Shown: in pieces, positions 44,201 through 51,188 of the stretch
How the letters are laid out: the number at the start of each line of letters is the position of its first letter
Numbering within the stretch: the stretch's first letter is position 1
NCBI GenBank assembly: GCA_902517815.1
Contig: CABYED010000009.1
Span: forward strand, 1-59,419
Source of the DNA: an uncultured SAR116 cluster alpha proteobacterium
GTDB taxonomy: Bacteria > Pseudomonadota > Alphaproteobacteria > Puniceispirillales > Marisalimonadaceae
Direction: 5' to 3'
Length of the DNA: 59,419 bases
The notes under the pieces: generated by a model
What the model was told of the DNA's origin: nothing
The model's input: only the letters and a program-made list of their open reading frames with translations
Databases searched by the model: none
Position numbers and translations under genes: made by a program

Positions 44201-45274
44201 ATGTACAAAATTGCAGTTATTCCTGGTGATGGGATTGGCACAGAAGTAATAGATAGTGGAGTTGAGGTTTTAAAAGCTCTTTCAAAGTCAGTCCAAAATT
44301 TACCAATAGAATTTCATCAATTTGATTGGGGAGCAGAGTACTTCAAAAAACATGGTGTAATGATGCCTGACGAAGGCGTTGAAGAACTTAAGAGCTTTAA
44401 TTCAATTTATTTTGGATCTGCTGGTGTCCCTGAAATTCCAGATCATATAACACTTTGGGGATTAAGGTTAAAAATATGCCAAGGTCTAGATCAATACGCA
44501 AATTTAAGACCAGTACGTCTCTTACCTGGAATAATATCTCCGCTTAAAAATATAGAAGAAAAAGATATTGATTGGAGTTTTATTAGAGAGAATTCTGAAG
44601 GAGAATACTCAGGAATTGGGGGTAGAAGTCATAGAGGTTACAGTCATGATACAGCAATGGATGTTACTTTATTTACAAAGCAGGGTGTTGAGAGAATACA
44701 GAGATTTGCCTTCGAAATAGCCAGATCTAGACCAAGAAAATTATTAACTTTAGTGACTAAATCTAATGCTCAAAGACATGGTATGGTCATGTGGGATGAA
44801 ATATTCGATGAGATATCGCAAGATTATAGGGACGTAAATACTGATAAAATGCTTGTTGATGCCATGACTACTAGAATGGTTCTAGATCCAAAAAGTATTG
44901 ATACTGTTGTAGCTTCAAATTTACATGCTGATATTTTAACAGATTTGGCAGCTTCATTATCAGGTTCAATGGGGATAGCTCCCACAGGAAATTTAGATCC
45001 AGAAAAACGTCATCCATCTATGTTCGAACCAATTCATGGATCTGCTTTTGATATAATGGGCAAAGGAATTGCAAATCCTATTGGATCTTATTGGTCTGCG
45101 GTGATGATGTTAGAAAATTTAGGTGAACTTAAAGCAGCTCAAAAGTTGATGTCTGCAATTGAAAAGCTTACATCAGACAAAAAATACTTACCTAAAGATC
45201 TTGGTGGGAAAAGCACTACAAAACAAATTACTAAAGTAATGATAGATATTATTTCAGGTAAAAATAGTAAATAA
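44201..45274 (+). CDS. tartrate/D-malate dehydrogenase-like enzyme
   Basis: A 357-residue beta-decarboxylating dehydrogenase of the same subgroup as the gene at 1820. IPGDGIGTEVI, DHITLWGLRLKICQGLDQYANLRPVRL, RENSEGEYSGIGG, SNLHADILTDLAASLSGSMGIAP and EPIHGSAFDIMGKGIANP hold the substrate, metal and NAD sites. The GGRSHRGY stretch and ALA-for-GPA changes show it has diverged from the first copy. The substrate is probably a tartrate-like or methylated hydroxy acid. It lies 19 bases before a threonine synthase-like gene, in one operon. Confidence 0.85.
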   Translation: MYKIAVIPGDGIGTEVIDSGVEVLKALSKSVQNLPIEFHQFDWGAEYFKKHGVMMPDEGVEELKSFNSIYFGSAGVPEIPDHITLWGLRLKICQGLDQYANLRPVRLLPGIISPLKNIEEKDIDWSFIRENSEGEYSGIGGRSHRGYSHDTAMDVTLFTKQGVERIQRFAFEIARSRPRKLLTLVTKSNAQRHGMVMWDEIFDEISQDYRDVNTDKMLVDAMTTRMVLDPKSIDTVVASNLHADILTDLAASLSGSMGIAPTGNLDPEKRHPSMFEPIHGSAFDIMGKGIANPIGSYWSAVMMLENLGELKAAQKLMSAIEKLTSDKKYLPKDLGGKSTTKQITKVMIDIISGKNSK

Positions 45275-45293
45275 ATTTAATATAGGATAATTA

Positions 45294-46529
45294 ATGGAAA
45301 AAAATTATGTAAGTCATCTTGAGTGCTCAATTACTGGCAAGAAATATGAAGCAAATAAAATACATGGTTTGTCAGACGCTGGAAGACCATTATTGGTTAG
45401 ATATGATTTACAAACTTTGAAAAAGGAAATCTCAAGAGATGATATTTCAAATTCGAAAGTAGATGGTCTCTGGAGATATTCACCACTATTACCAGTTTCA
45501 GATCCGAAAGACAGGATTACATTAGGTGAAACGATTACTCCATTGATTAAGTTAAATAGAACTGTTAACTATTCTTCAAACGATAAGGGTGTTGTATTAG
45601 TCAAAGATGAAGGAAGGCTTCCCACTGGTTCTTTTAAAGCTAGGGGATTATGTTTGGCAGTTTCAATGGCAAAACAATTTAAGTTAAAACATTTAGCTAT
45701 TCCCACAAATGGAAATGCAGGTGCTGCTATGGCTGCTTATGCTACAAACGCAGGTATAAAATCAACTGTTTTATGCCCTGAAGATACTCCAGACATTAAT
45801 ATCAGAGAAATTCAATCACTTGGAGCAGAAACTTTTTTAGTAAATGGTTTAATAAATGATTGTGGAAAAATAGTTGGAGAAGGCAAAGAAAAAGTAGGGT
45901 GGTTTGACGTATCAACTCTTAAAGAACCATACAGGATTGAAGGAAAGAAAACTATGGGTCTTGAATTGGCAGAACAACTTAATTGGAAATTACCAGATAT
46001 AATTTTTTATCCTACTGGTGGAGGCACTGGTTTAATTGGAATGTGGAAAGCTTTTTTAGAATTAAAAGAACTTGGATGGGTAAAAGGAAAATTACCTAAA
46101 ATGGTTGCTGTTCAAGCTAATGGATGCGCACCCATTGTCAAAGCTTGGGAAAACGGGGATGAGCATGCACCATTATGGGAAAACGCGTATACTAGAGCTG
46201 CTGGAATAAGAGTGCCAATAGCAGTAGGAGATTTTTTAATCATAAGAGCAATTCGTGAAAGTAAAGGTTTTGCAATGTCCGTGTCAGATGAGGAAATATT
46301 TGAGGCTAGAGATCGAGTTGCTTCAAATGATGGTTGTTTCTTGTGTCCTGAAGGAGCGGCAACAATGACAGCTTACGAAAAAGCATTATCTTCAAAATTA
46401 ATATCAAAACACGATAAAGTTGTGCTTTTCAATTGTGCTACAGGATTAAAATATCCACTCCCAGAAGTATCAAAAAAAATAGATAAAAATAATGAGATAG
46501 ACTATGATGTTTTTATTAATTACCCCTAG
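45294..46529 (+). CDS. thrC: threonine synthase-like PLP enzyme
   Basis: A 411-residue fold-type II PLP enzyme. The Schiff-base Lys is Lys 115 in LPTGSFKARG, PTNGNAGAAMAAYA binds the cofactor ring and FYPTGGGTGLIGMWKA binds its phosphate. Sequence and length match the long bacterial/plant threonine synthases, which convert O-phosphohomoserine to threonine. Clustering with a hydroxy-acid dehydrogenase is unusual for thrC, so a related lyase acting on a hydroxy- or phospho-amino acid is possible. Its last 14 bases overlap the end of the convergent FliL-like gene. Confidence 0.75.
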   Translation: MEKNYVSHLECSITGKKYEANKIHGLSDAGRPLLVRYDLQTLKKEISRDDISNSKVDGLWRYSPLLPVSDPKDRITLGETITPLIKLNRTVNYSSNDKGVVLVKDEGRLPTGSFKARGLCLAVSMAKQFKLKHLAIPTNGNAGAAMAAYATNAGIKSTVLCPEDTPDINIREIQSLGAETFLVNGLINDCGKIVGEGKEKVGWFDVSTLKEPYRIEGKKTMGLELAEQLNWKLPDIIFYPTGGGTGLIGMWKAFLELKELGWVKGKLPKMVAVQANGCAPIVKAWENGDEHAPLWENAYTRAAGIRVPIAVGDFLIIRAIRESKGFAMSVSDEEIFEARDRVASNDGCFLCPEGAATMTAYEKALSSKLISKHDKVVLFNCATGLKYPLPEVSKKIDKNNEIDYDVFINYP

Positions 46530-47127
46530 TTGTAATGGCAAATTTCTTGTAGTGAACACCAAAAATTATTGGATCTAATTTTTTTGAGTCTAAGTATGCA
46601 TTAAATTCATTTTTTATATTCTCAAGTAACTTATTTTTACCATCACTACCCTGAAGTTTTTCAAAATTTGTTTTGTTTATTTCTTCATATACAATTTTTC
46701 TAAAATCAACATCATAGTCTGTTAAAAATTCCATTAGCATTTCACCTTTATAAGAAGAAAATACTAAATCAAAACTTATAAATGAATTCGAATTAGGTAT
46801 ATTTGTCCAAAAACTTTTATTTGCATTGTCACCCATACCACCTATATCCCAATAACTTAAAGAAGGAATTATAACTTTTCCATCTGCCCCAATTTCTTGT
46901 ACTACAGGTTTTTCATCTGGTTCCATTCTGCCCAGTTTAATTGCTTCTTCTTTTGCAACTTCATAAATATCTATTTCTTTTTTAAATTTTTTTTCTTCTT
47001 TAATTATTTCGTTACTAAAATAAAAAAATATGAAAGTTAAAGCAGATGAAAAAAATGCAATTAAATATGCATACAAATGCCTAATATTCATAATTTTATT
47101 TTTTAATGAAATTTTTTGATCAGCCAT
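46516..47127 (-). CDS. FliL-like membrane protein
   Basis: A 203-residue protein with a short cytoplasmic N-terminus, one transmembrane helix (about residues 18-38) and a periplasmic domain. The C-terminal pattern FRKIVYEEINKTNFEKLQGSDGKNKLLENIKN followed by IIFGVHYKKFAITTR resembles FliL, which supports the flagellar stator. The segment before it (about 65-120) is longer than usual. It is co-oriented with a cNMP-binding gene 27 bases upstream and lies at the border of the flagellar region, which supports the call. Sequence identity to classical FliL is low by eye. Confidence 0.6.
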   Translation of the reverse strand: MADQKISLKNKIMNIRHLYAYLIAFFSSALTFIFFYFSNEIIKEEKKFKKEIDIYEVAKEEAIKLGRMEPDEKPVVQEIGADGKVIIPSLSYWDIGGMGDNANKSFWTNIPNSNSFISFDLVFSSYKGEMLMEFLTDYDVDFRKIVYEEINKTNFEKLQGSDGKNKLLENIKNEFNAYLDSKKLDPIIFGVHYKKFAITTRGN

Positions 47128-47154
47128 AATAAAACTTATTAAAATTTAACCAAT

Positions 47155-47544
47155 TTATTTTTTAAGTGATTTATAAACATTTAATTCTAACCAATGTTTT
47201 TCGGCTAAAGCATTTGCATCACCAATTCTAAGAGATAATCCTCTTACTATTGCTGCTAACACCGGATCAGCCATATTCATTTTTTCTTTAACAGTTTTTT
47301 CATCAATTATGCGAATAAGAGAATTAGTAATAGCTACGGCAGTTACAGTTCTTGGGGATTCAATTATATGCCCAACTTCTCCAAATATTTCTCCTGTCTC
47401 AAGTATTCCTAATTCTAATCCATGTTTAGACTCAATTCTAACTTTTCCACTATGAATTAAAAATATAAATTCAGCAGGATCGTTATGTGAGTATATAATT
47501 TCCCCAGCTTTGTATGGTTTAGGTTCTTGATTGCTCGTTTTCAT
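47155..47544 (-). CDS. cyclic nucleotide-binding domain protein
   Basis: A 129-residue single cNMP-binding (CAP_ED) domain without a DNA-binding part. The beta-roll shows YKAGEIIYSHNDPAEFIFLIHSGKV and the phosphate-binding cassette GEIFGEVGHIIESPRTVTAVA. It may bind cAMP or c-di-GMP-like ligands or be a structural domain. The gene precedes the FliL-like gene, so it could tune motor function (inference). Confidence 0.83.
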   Translation of the reverse strand: MKTSNQEPKPYKAGEIIYSHNDPAEFIFLIHSGKVRIESKHGLELGILETGEIFGEVGHIIESPRTVTAVAITNSLIRIIDEKTVKEKMNMADPVLAAIVRGLSLRIGDANALAEKHWLELNVYKSLKK

Positions 47545-47666
47545 GTGTAACTGCCTAATTAGAGTAAAAAATCCTTAATTATTTTTTAAAAACTTGTAAA
47601 TATATAAAATATAGTAAATAAATTAACTATATAATTTTTTTAATTAAAAGAAAAGGAGGTGGTCTG

Positions 47667-47747
47667 ATGTCTAGTATTTTATATGAGAATGGTTTTTTTA
47701 AGGTTTTTAATTTGTCAGAGCAATCTCTGGTAAAATTTGTATCTTAA
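47667..47747 (+). CDS. 26-residue microprotein
   Basis: ATG 47667 to TAA 47745-47747 encodes a 26-residue peptide (starts MSSILYENGFFKVFNLSEQS). The binding site AAGGAGGTGG seven bases or so upstream is among the strongest in the window, which argues for real and high translation. There is no signal peptide or membrane helix. I do not recognise it; it could be a small regulatory protein of the motility region. Confidence 0.5.
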   Translation: MSSILYENGFFKVFNLSEQSLVKFVS

Positions 47748-47772
47748 TGCTCCATTAATTCTATTAAATACG

Positions 47773-47801
47773 AAACAGGGTTTTAAACCCTGTTTTTTTT
47801 T
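47773..47801 (+). terminator. rho-independent terminator after microprotein gene
   Basis: AAACAGGGTTT at 47773-47783 pairs with AAACCCTGTTT at 47785-47795, followed by T residues to about 47801. It ends the plus-strand small transcript. The stop codon of the convergent 70-residue gene lies inside the hairpin. Confidence 0.88.
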
Positions 47802-47995
47802 ACATCATTCTTAATCATCTCTTTAAAAATATTTGCTAAAATTGATGAATCACTATTTTCGCTTTTAATTAATTTTTTTCTTAATATAATATCACCCCTA
47901 TTATTTATGAACGGTCGTTCAAAATCTTCAAATTCATTCAATATTTCTTCAATTTTATCAATTAATTTATTCTCCATTTTAGCATTTTTTTTCAT
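47783..47995 (-). CDS. hypothetical 70-residue protein
   Basis: A charged, mostly helical protein (MKKNAKMENKLIDKIEEILNEFEDF, later IILRKKLIKSENSDSS) without signal peptide. A GGAAAAGGAAAA purine stretch precedes ATG 47995. The last five codons and stop are encoded within the convergent terminator hairpin. Family unknown. Codon use resembles the neighbours, which supports a real gene. Confidence 0.5.
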   Translation of the reverse strand: MKKNAKMENKLIDKIEEILNEFEDFERPFINNRGDIILRKKLIKSENSDSSILANIFKEMIKNDVKKNRV

Positions 47996-48075
47996 AAGTT
48001 TTCCTTTTCCTTAAAACTACCTACTATATTTACGGAAGAGCTAAACAAAGTTTTATTTACGACGTATTTAAATAT

Positions 48076-48252
48076 ATGTATGCATTAGTAGATCAAATGA
48101 ATGAACTTAACAAAAAAGACAAAGTTGAAGACAACTTATTTGTAAATAATATTTTTGTTAATAAGGATAAAGGTAAAAAACAATTTCTTCCATTTGTAGC
48201 AACTGAAAAATGGATTGACCAACTTGGGAATAGGTTAAAAACAAATTCGTAA
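48076..48252 (+). CDS. hypothetical 58-residue protein
   Basis: A 58-codon frame (MYALVDQMNELNKKDK to TEKWIDQLGNRLKTNS) between two leftward genes. Its composition is protein-like, with third positions mostly A or T as in neighbours, and it ends three bases before the stop of the convergent ParA-like gene. There is no clear ribosome binding site, so it may be weakly expressed or leaderless. Family unknown. Confidence 0.4.
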   Translation: MYALVDQMNELNKKDKVEDNLFVNNIFVNKDKGKKQFLPFVATEKWIDQLGNRLKTNS

Positions 48253-48255
48253 TAC

Positions 48256-49017
48256 TTATCTTATTGGTATTACATTTTTAGGTTTATCATCTTTTGAATA
48301 AATTTTATCTAATTGTTCACCTAAGACAAACTTTTCAATAAAAGATCCAAAATGTTTGAAATCACTTTGAGCGTTTGTGTTTGTTTTATTTTCCCAATTT
48401 TCTACTTTCCCATTATAAAAGTGTCTTACACTAGCCAAATCTCTTAAGGGTGGACCAATAACAACATCATGATTTCTTAATCTCTCAGCCATTATTGAAA
48501 AATCTTTTTGACCAAAAGGAATTTTATTAGGACACACAATTAAGTGTGGGTATGATTTCCCATATCTAGCTTTTACTTTATCCATACTTCTTATAAAATT
48601 TTCAGTTGGATATAAATCGGCGTTACTAAGAGTGGTTGGAATTAGGACACAGTAACCTTCTCCAACCAGATTCCATAGCCTCTGTGAGCTACCTGCTGGC
48701 GTGTCAACAATTGCAACATGTCCTGGACGGAATTCATTTTGCTTAATAAATTGTTGAACAAGAGATATATTTGTGTTTTCAAATGCTGGGGTGATAGGAA
48801 GAAATTCAACGTTGATTTCAGGATTGCTTTTAGATAAAAACTCAGTTGCTGTTCTTTGAAGATCAGTATCAATGACAGTAATGTTTTGAGCAGGTATCCT
48901 ATCAGCCAATGATCTTGCAAGCATTATGGATAGAGTGCTCTTACCTACTCCACCTTTCACGTTTGCTACAAAAATAGATTTGGCACCAGTTAAACTTTTG
49001 GTTTTATTACTTGCCAT
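48256..49017 (-). CDS. ParA/MinD-type ATPase
   Basis: A 253-residue deviant-Walker ATPase. The signature FVANVKGGVGKSTLS (about residues 16-30), the Walker A' Asp in VIDTDLQRTATEF and the Walker B VAIVDTPAG are clear. Such proteins position plasmids, chromosomes or protein arrays on the nucleoid. There is no ParB gene; instead a coiled-coil protein gene lies 14 bases upstream in the same operon. Its place in a motility region suggests positioning of chemotaxis or flagellar complexes, but it is distinct from FlhG at 53121. TGGAGGG precedes ATG 49017. Confidence 0.87.
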   Translation of the reverse strand: MASNKTKSLTGAKSIFVANVKGGVGKSTLSIMLARSLADRIPAQNITVIDTDLQRTATEFLSKSNPEINVEFLPITPAFENTNISLVQQFIKQNEFRPGHVAIVDTPAGSSQRLWNLVGEGYCVLIPTTLSNADLYPTENFIRSMDKVKARYGKSYPHLIVCPNKIPFGQKDFSIMAERLRNHDVVIGPPLRDLASVRHFYNGKVENWENKTNTNAQSDFKHFGSFIEKFVLGEQLDKIYSKDDKPKNVIPIR

Positions 49018-49031
49018 TTGAACCCTCCAAA

Positions 49032-49382
49032 TTAAAAACTTTTTAAATTCTTAATAACGTTTATTGTTTTTTCAATAATTACTTTTTTTTGAGAAATTTT
49101 ATTAATTTCATCATCAGCAAGTTTCTTTTTTCTAATGAATTCATCTTCAAATATTTTAAGCTCTTCTTTTAATTTAGTTTTTTCATTTTCTAAAGATTCT
49201 AATCTGGAAATAATTGAGTCAACCTTGATCACGTAAGAAAGAAAATCATTTTCTGATTTTTGATGATTTAGTTCGTCATCTTCTTTTACCTCATTATTAA
49301 TTTCATCAATAATTAGATCATCAGGCTTAACTTTTTTCCAGTTTCCACCCCTTCTTAATATGTTTATTTCATAATTGTCCAT
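49032..49382 (-). CDS. coiled-coil protein, partner of ParA-like ATPase
   Basis: A 116-residue acidic and lysine-rich protein with a coiled coil from about residue 50 to 112 (RLESLENEKTKLKEELKIFE and following). The N-terminus has INILRRGGNWKKVKPDDLI, a short basic motif that could activate the ATPase, as short basic tails of ParA partners do. It is the first gene of a two-gene unit with the ParA-like gene. Unknown family; the partner role is inference. Confidence 0.6.
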   Translation of the reverse strand: MDNYEINILRRGGNWKKVKPDDLIIDEINNEVKEDDELNHQKSENDFLSYVIKVDSIISRLESLENEKTKLKEELKIFEDEFIRKKKLADDEINKISQKKVIIEKTINVIKNLKSF

Positions 49383-49511
49383 TTAATAATTTTAAAATAA
49401 ATTATAGCTTTTGACTATAAATAATTGAAATTATTGTAATTTTTTTTTATATTACAATATGTAGTAGTAATTTTTTTATTTAATAATAATATATTGTGTT
49501 AAGAAAATTAT

Positions 49512-49805
49512 TTATTGGTTCTCAGATTTACATTTAAATGATTTTTGGCATACTGGTGATGGTTGAAAAACAGTTACGTCTTTCCCTTTGCTTTGTCTTT
49601 TAAATATGCATTTATATCCGTCTTTTACACCATCTTTCATATTAATCTCTGTTTTTCTTAGTCTACAATTTTCATATTTTGTATATTCTTTGGATAATGT
49701 TTTAGATTCTCCATAAATTTTTCCTTTAGAATAAGATGGCGTTATATTGATACTTAGAAGTATTATCAGAGCATTTAAAAAGAAAATATTTTTTATTTTA
49801 AACAA
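49512..49805 (-). CDS. secreted small cysteine-containing protein
   Basis: A 97-residue protein with a clear signal peptide (MFKIKNIFFLNALIILLSIN to SYS-KG) and a basic mature part of about 70 residues with four Cys (CRLRK, YKCIF, VCQKSFKC), which may form two disulfides in the periplasm. Family unknown. Its start abuts the stop of the next upstream gene, so it is in the same operon as the Sel1 protein and the small protein between them. Confidence 0.6.
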   Translation of the reverse strand: MFKIKNIFFLNALIILLSINITPSYSKGKIYGESKTLSKEYTKYENCRLRKTEINMKDGVKDGYKCIFKRQSKGKDVTVFQPSPVCQKSFKCKSENQ

Positions 49806-50009
49806 TTAAGCTTCTCCATTATTTATTTCGTCCGATCCAGGCAAATAAGCTTGACCTTGTACAGCTTTTGCACCCATATCTTTAAAAAACTGAGCATTAT
49901 CTTTTATAAAACTTTCAATTTTATTTTTGATTACACTTTCTGCTGTATCAACATCATTAGCATCTATATCAACAAGACCGTCAATTAACCAATGAACCTT
50001 ATATTTCAT
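49806..50009 (-). CDS. hypothetical 67-residue protein
   Basis: A small soluble protein starting MKYKVHWLIDGLVDIDANDVDTAE. I choose ATG 50009 because GGAG lies six bases before it, formed by the start of a longer frame whose first ATG (50021) overlaps the stop of the Sel1 gene. The pattern K-V-x-W-x-I-D-G, then an A-E-S-V helix, resembles small domains of unknown function. It is in an operon with the Sel1 and Cys-rich protein genes. No function can be given. Confidence 0.6.
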   Translation of the reverse strand: MKYKVHWLIDGLVDIDANDVDTAESVIKNKIESFIKDNAQFFKDMGAKAVQGQAYLPGSDEINNGEA

Positions 50010-50020
50010 GAAAAACTCCA

Positions 50021-50620
50021 TTAATTATTAATTTTTTTAAATAGTTTAATCGATAAAGACTGCGCATCAAACAAATCTTTTTCATTTAGGTTATTTAAAA
50101 TTTCATCTCTTTTATACTTTGCAGTTTTAATCCCTTGTGCCACAGCGATATTATACCAGGTGTAGGCATTAACTAAGTCTGGAGGTTCAATAAAATTTTC
50201 ATATAGTTTTGCTATTTGGATAATTGCCTTTTTATCTTTTACAAAGGCTCTTTTTTCCAAAAAATCTCTAAGTCTGGTTGTAATATCTCTAATTTGTTTT
50301 TCTGTTAAATATCCGTCCAACTTATCTAGAATGTTAGATGATTTTTTTAGTCCTCCAAGTAGTGCCGAAACCCCCCAAAAGTATGAGTTTTCAAAATCTT
50401 GTGGTATTAAATCTCCAGAAAATAAAATTTTAGAATATAGAAGTTGAGCATTTATATCGTTCTTATCTGATAAGATTTTTAAATTTTTTATTCCTTCTTC
50501 AAACTTTTTTTCTTGTAAAAGTGTGTAAATTGTTTGGAGACTTTGTTTTTTCTCATTGGCTAATGAACTAAATGGAACAAATAAAAGATATAAAATAAAA
50601 ATTTTTAATAATATTTTCAT
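50021..50620 (-). CDS. periplasmic Sel1-repeat protein
   Basis: A 199-residue exported protein: signal peptide of about 21 residues (MKILLKIFILYLLF, SSLA-NE), then TPR/Sel1-like helical repeats (NAQLLYSKILFSGDLIPQDFENSYFWGVSALLGG and PPDLVNAYTWYNIAVAQGIKTAKYKRDEIL). Sel1 proteins are scaffolds. Vibrio MotX, part of the polar motor T-ring, is also a small secreted Sel1 protein, so a motor role is conceivable given the location. The likeness is at repeat level only and not enough to name it. Confidence 0.7.
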   Translation of the reverse strand: MKILLKIFILYLLFVPFSSLANEKKQSLQTIYTLLQEKKFEEGIKNLKILSDKNDINAQLLYSKILFSGDLIPQDFENSYFWGVSALLGGLKKSSNILDKLDGYLTEKQIRDITTRLRDFLEKRAFVKDKKAIIQIAKLYENFIEPPDLVNAYTWYNIAVAQGIKTAKYKRDEILNNLNEKDLFDAQSLSIKLFKKINN

Positions 50621-50653
50621 AAATTTTTAATTTCTTTTAGAAAAGAAAAACTA

Positions 50654-51052
50654 TTATCTACCTGCTAACATTACTAATTGTAATTGAACAACCCTAATTT
50701 TAAAATTAGAATTTTGCTTTTTTTCATACACTATGATCTTTGGCCTATCAGAATTTGGTTTTTGAAATTCTAATATCATATCATCGGGTAAAAAAACACC
50801 ATTATCATTAAGAACTTGTCTAGGGTTTGATTTGAAGTTTTCTTTGAATGGCTTATCAATCCATATTCTTGCTAAAACTCTACCTAAAATATCTGGTAAA
50901 TATTTTTTAACCTCTTCTCTGTTTTTTAGTATTAAGTCTTTATCAACTAACTCAAGTGCTTGATTTATTTCATTTGGCTTGAACTTAATAGGGAGCTTAG
51001 GTTTTTTTTCATTGAATTTAACCAAATCTGTACTTTTAGATGGAACAGTCAT
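50654..51052 (-). CDS. nitrile-hydratase-leader (NHLP)-like protein
   Basis: A 132-residue protein without signal peptide. Its second half (about residues 58-105), VLARIWIDKPFKENFKSNPR then QVLNDNGVFLPDDMILEFQ, resembles the nitrile hydratase alpha-subunit domain that serves as leader of NHLP-type ribosomally made peptide precursors. The C-terminus ends with a short LQLVMLAGR, where such leaders have their cleavage motif, and no core peptide follows. There are no nitrile hydratase metal Cys residues (CTLCSC is absent). No modification enzymes are nearby. The gene is divergent from the hook/rod gene. Role unknown; the likeness is from memory. Confidence 0.5.
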   Translation of the reverse strand: MTVPSKSTDLVKFNEKKPKLPIKFKPNEINQALELVDKDLILKNREEVKKYLPDILGRVLARIWIDKPFKENFKSNPRQVLNDNGVFLPDDMILEFQKPNSDRPKIIVYEKKQNSNFKIRVVQLQLVMLAGR

Positions 51053-51147
51053 TTAACTAAAAACTCCAGATGTAATTTGAATATATTAAATACAATTACG
51101 TTCATATTAGCAATATGTTTATAAAATTTTATTTTACATAAAGTCAA

Positions 51148-51162
51148 TGGCATAAATTTTGC
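51148..51162 (+). promoter_or_regulatory. sigma-54 (-24/-12) promoter of hook/rod gene
   Basis: TGGCAT at 51148-51153, five bases, then TTGC at 51159-51162. Spacing is exact for sigma-54. Transcription would start near 51174, 15 bases before ATG 51189 and just before its AGGAGA ribosome binding site. Confidence 0.7.
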
Positions 51163-51188
51163 TGCAATAAAAAAACAGGAGATGTGAT

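Larger units (their letters stand above)
47655..47801 (+). ncRNA. short transcription unit with microprotein and terminator (possible dual-function small RNA)
   Basis: A compact unit of about 150 bases: an almost ideal ribosome binding site, a 26-codon frame and a strong rho-independent terminator, standing alone between two leftward genes. It may be a small mRNA or a dual-function RNA. A TATAAT hexamer lies around 47629-47634, but no -35 box is convincing. Confidence 0.4.

Noticed and set aside
49433-49458. 8-bp inverted repeat ATTGTAAT/ATTACAAT downstream of the Cys-containing protein gene region
   Set aside because: It is made only of weak pairs with a homopolymer loop and has no T run on the relevant strand, so I do not call it a terminator.
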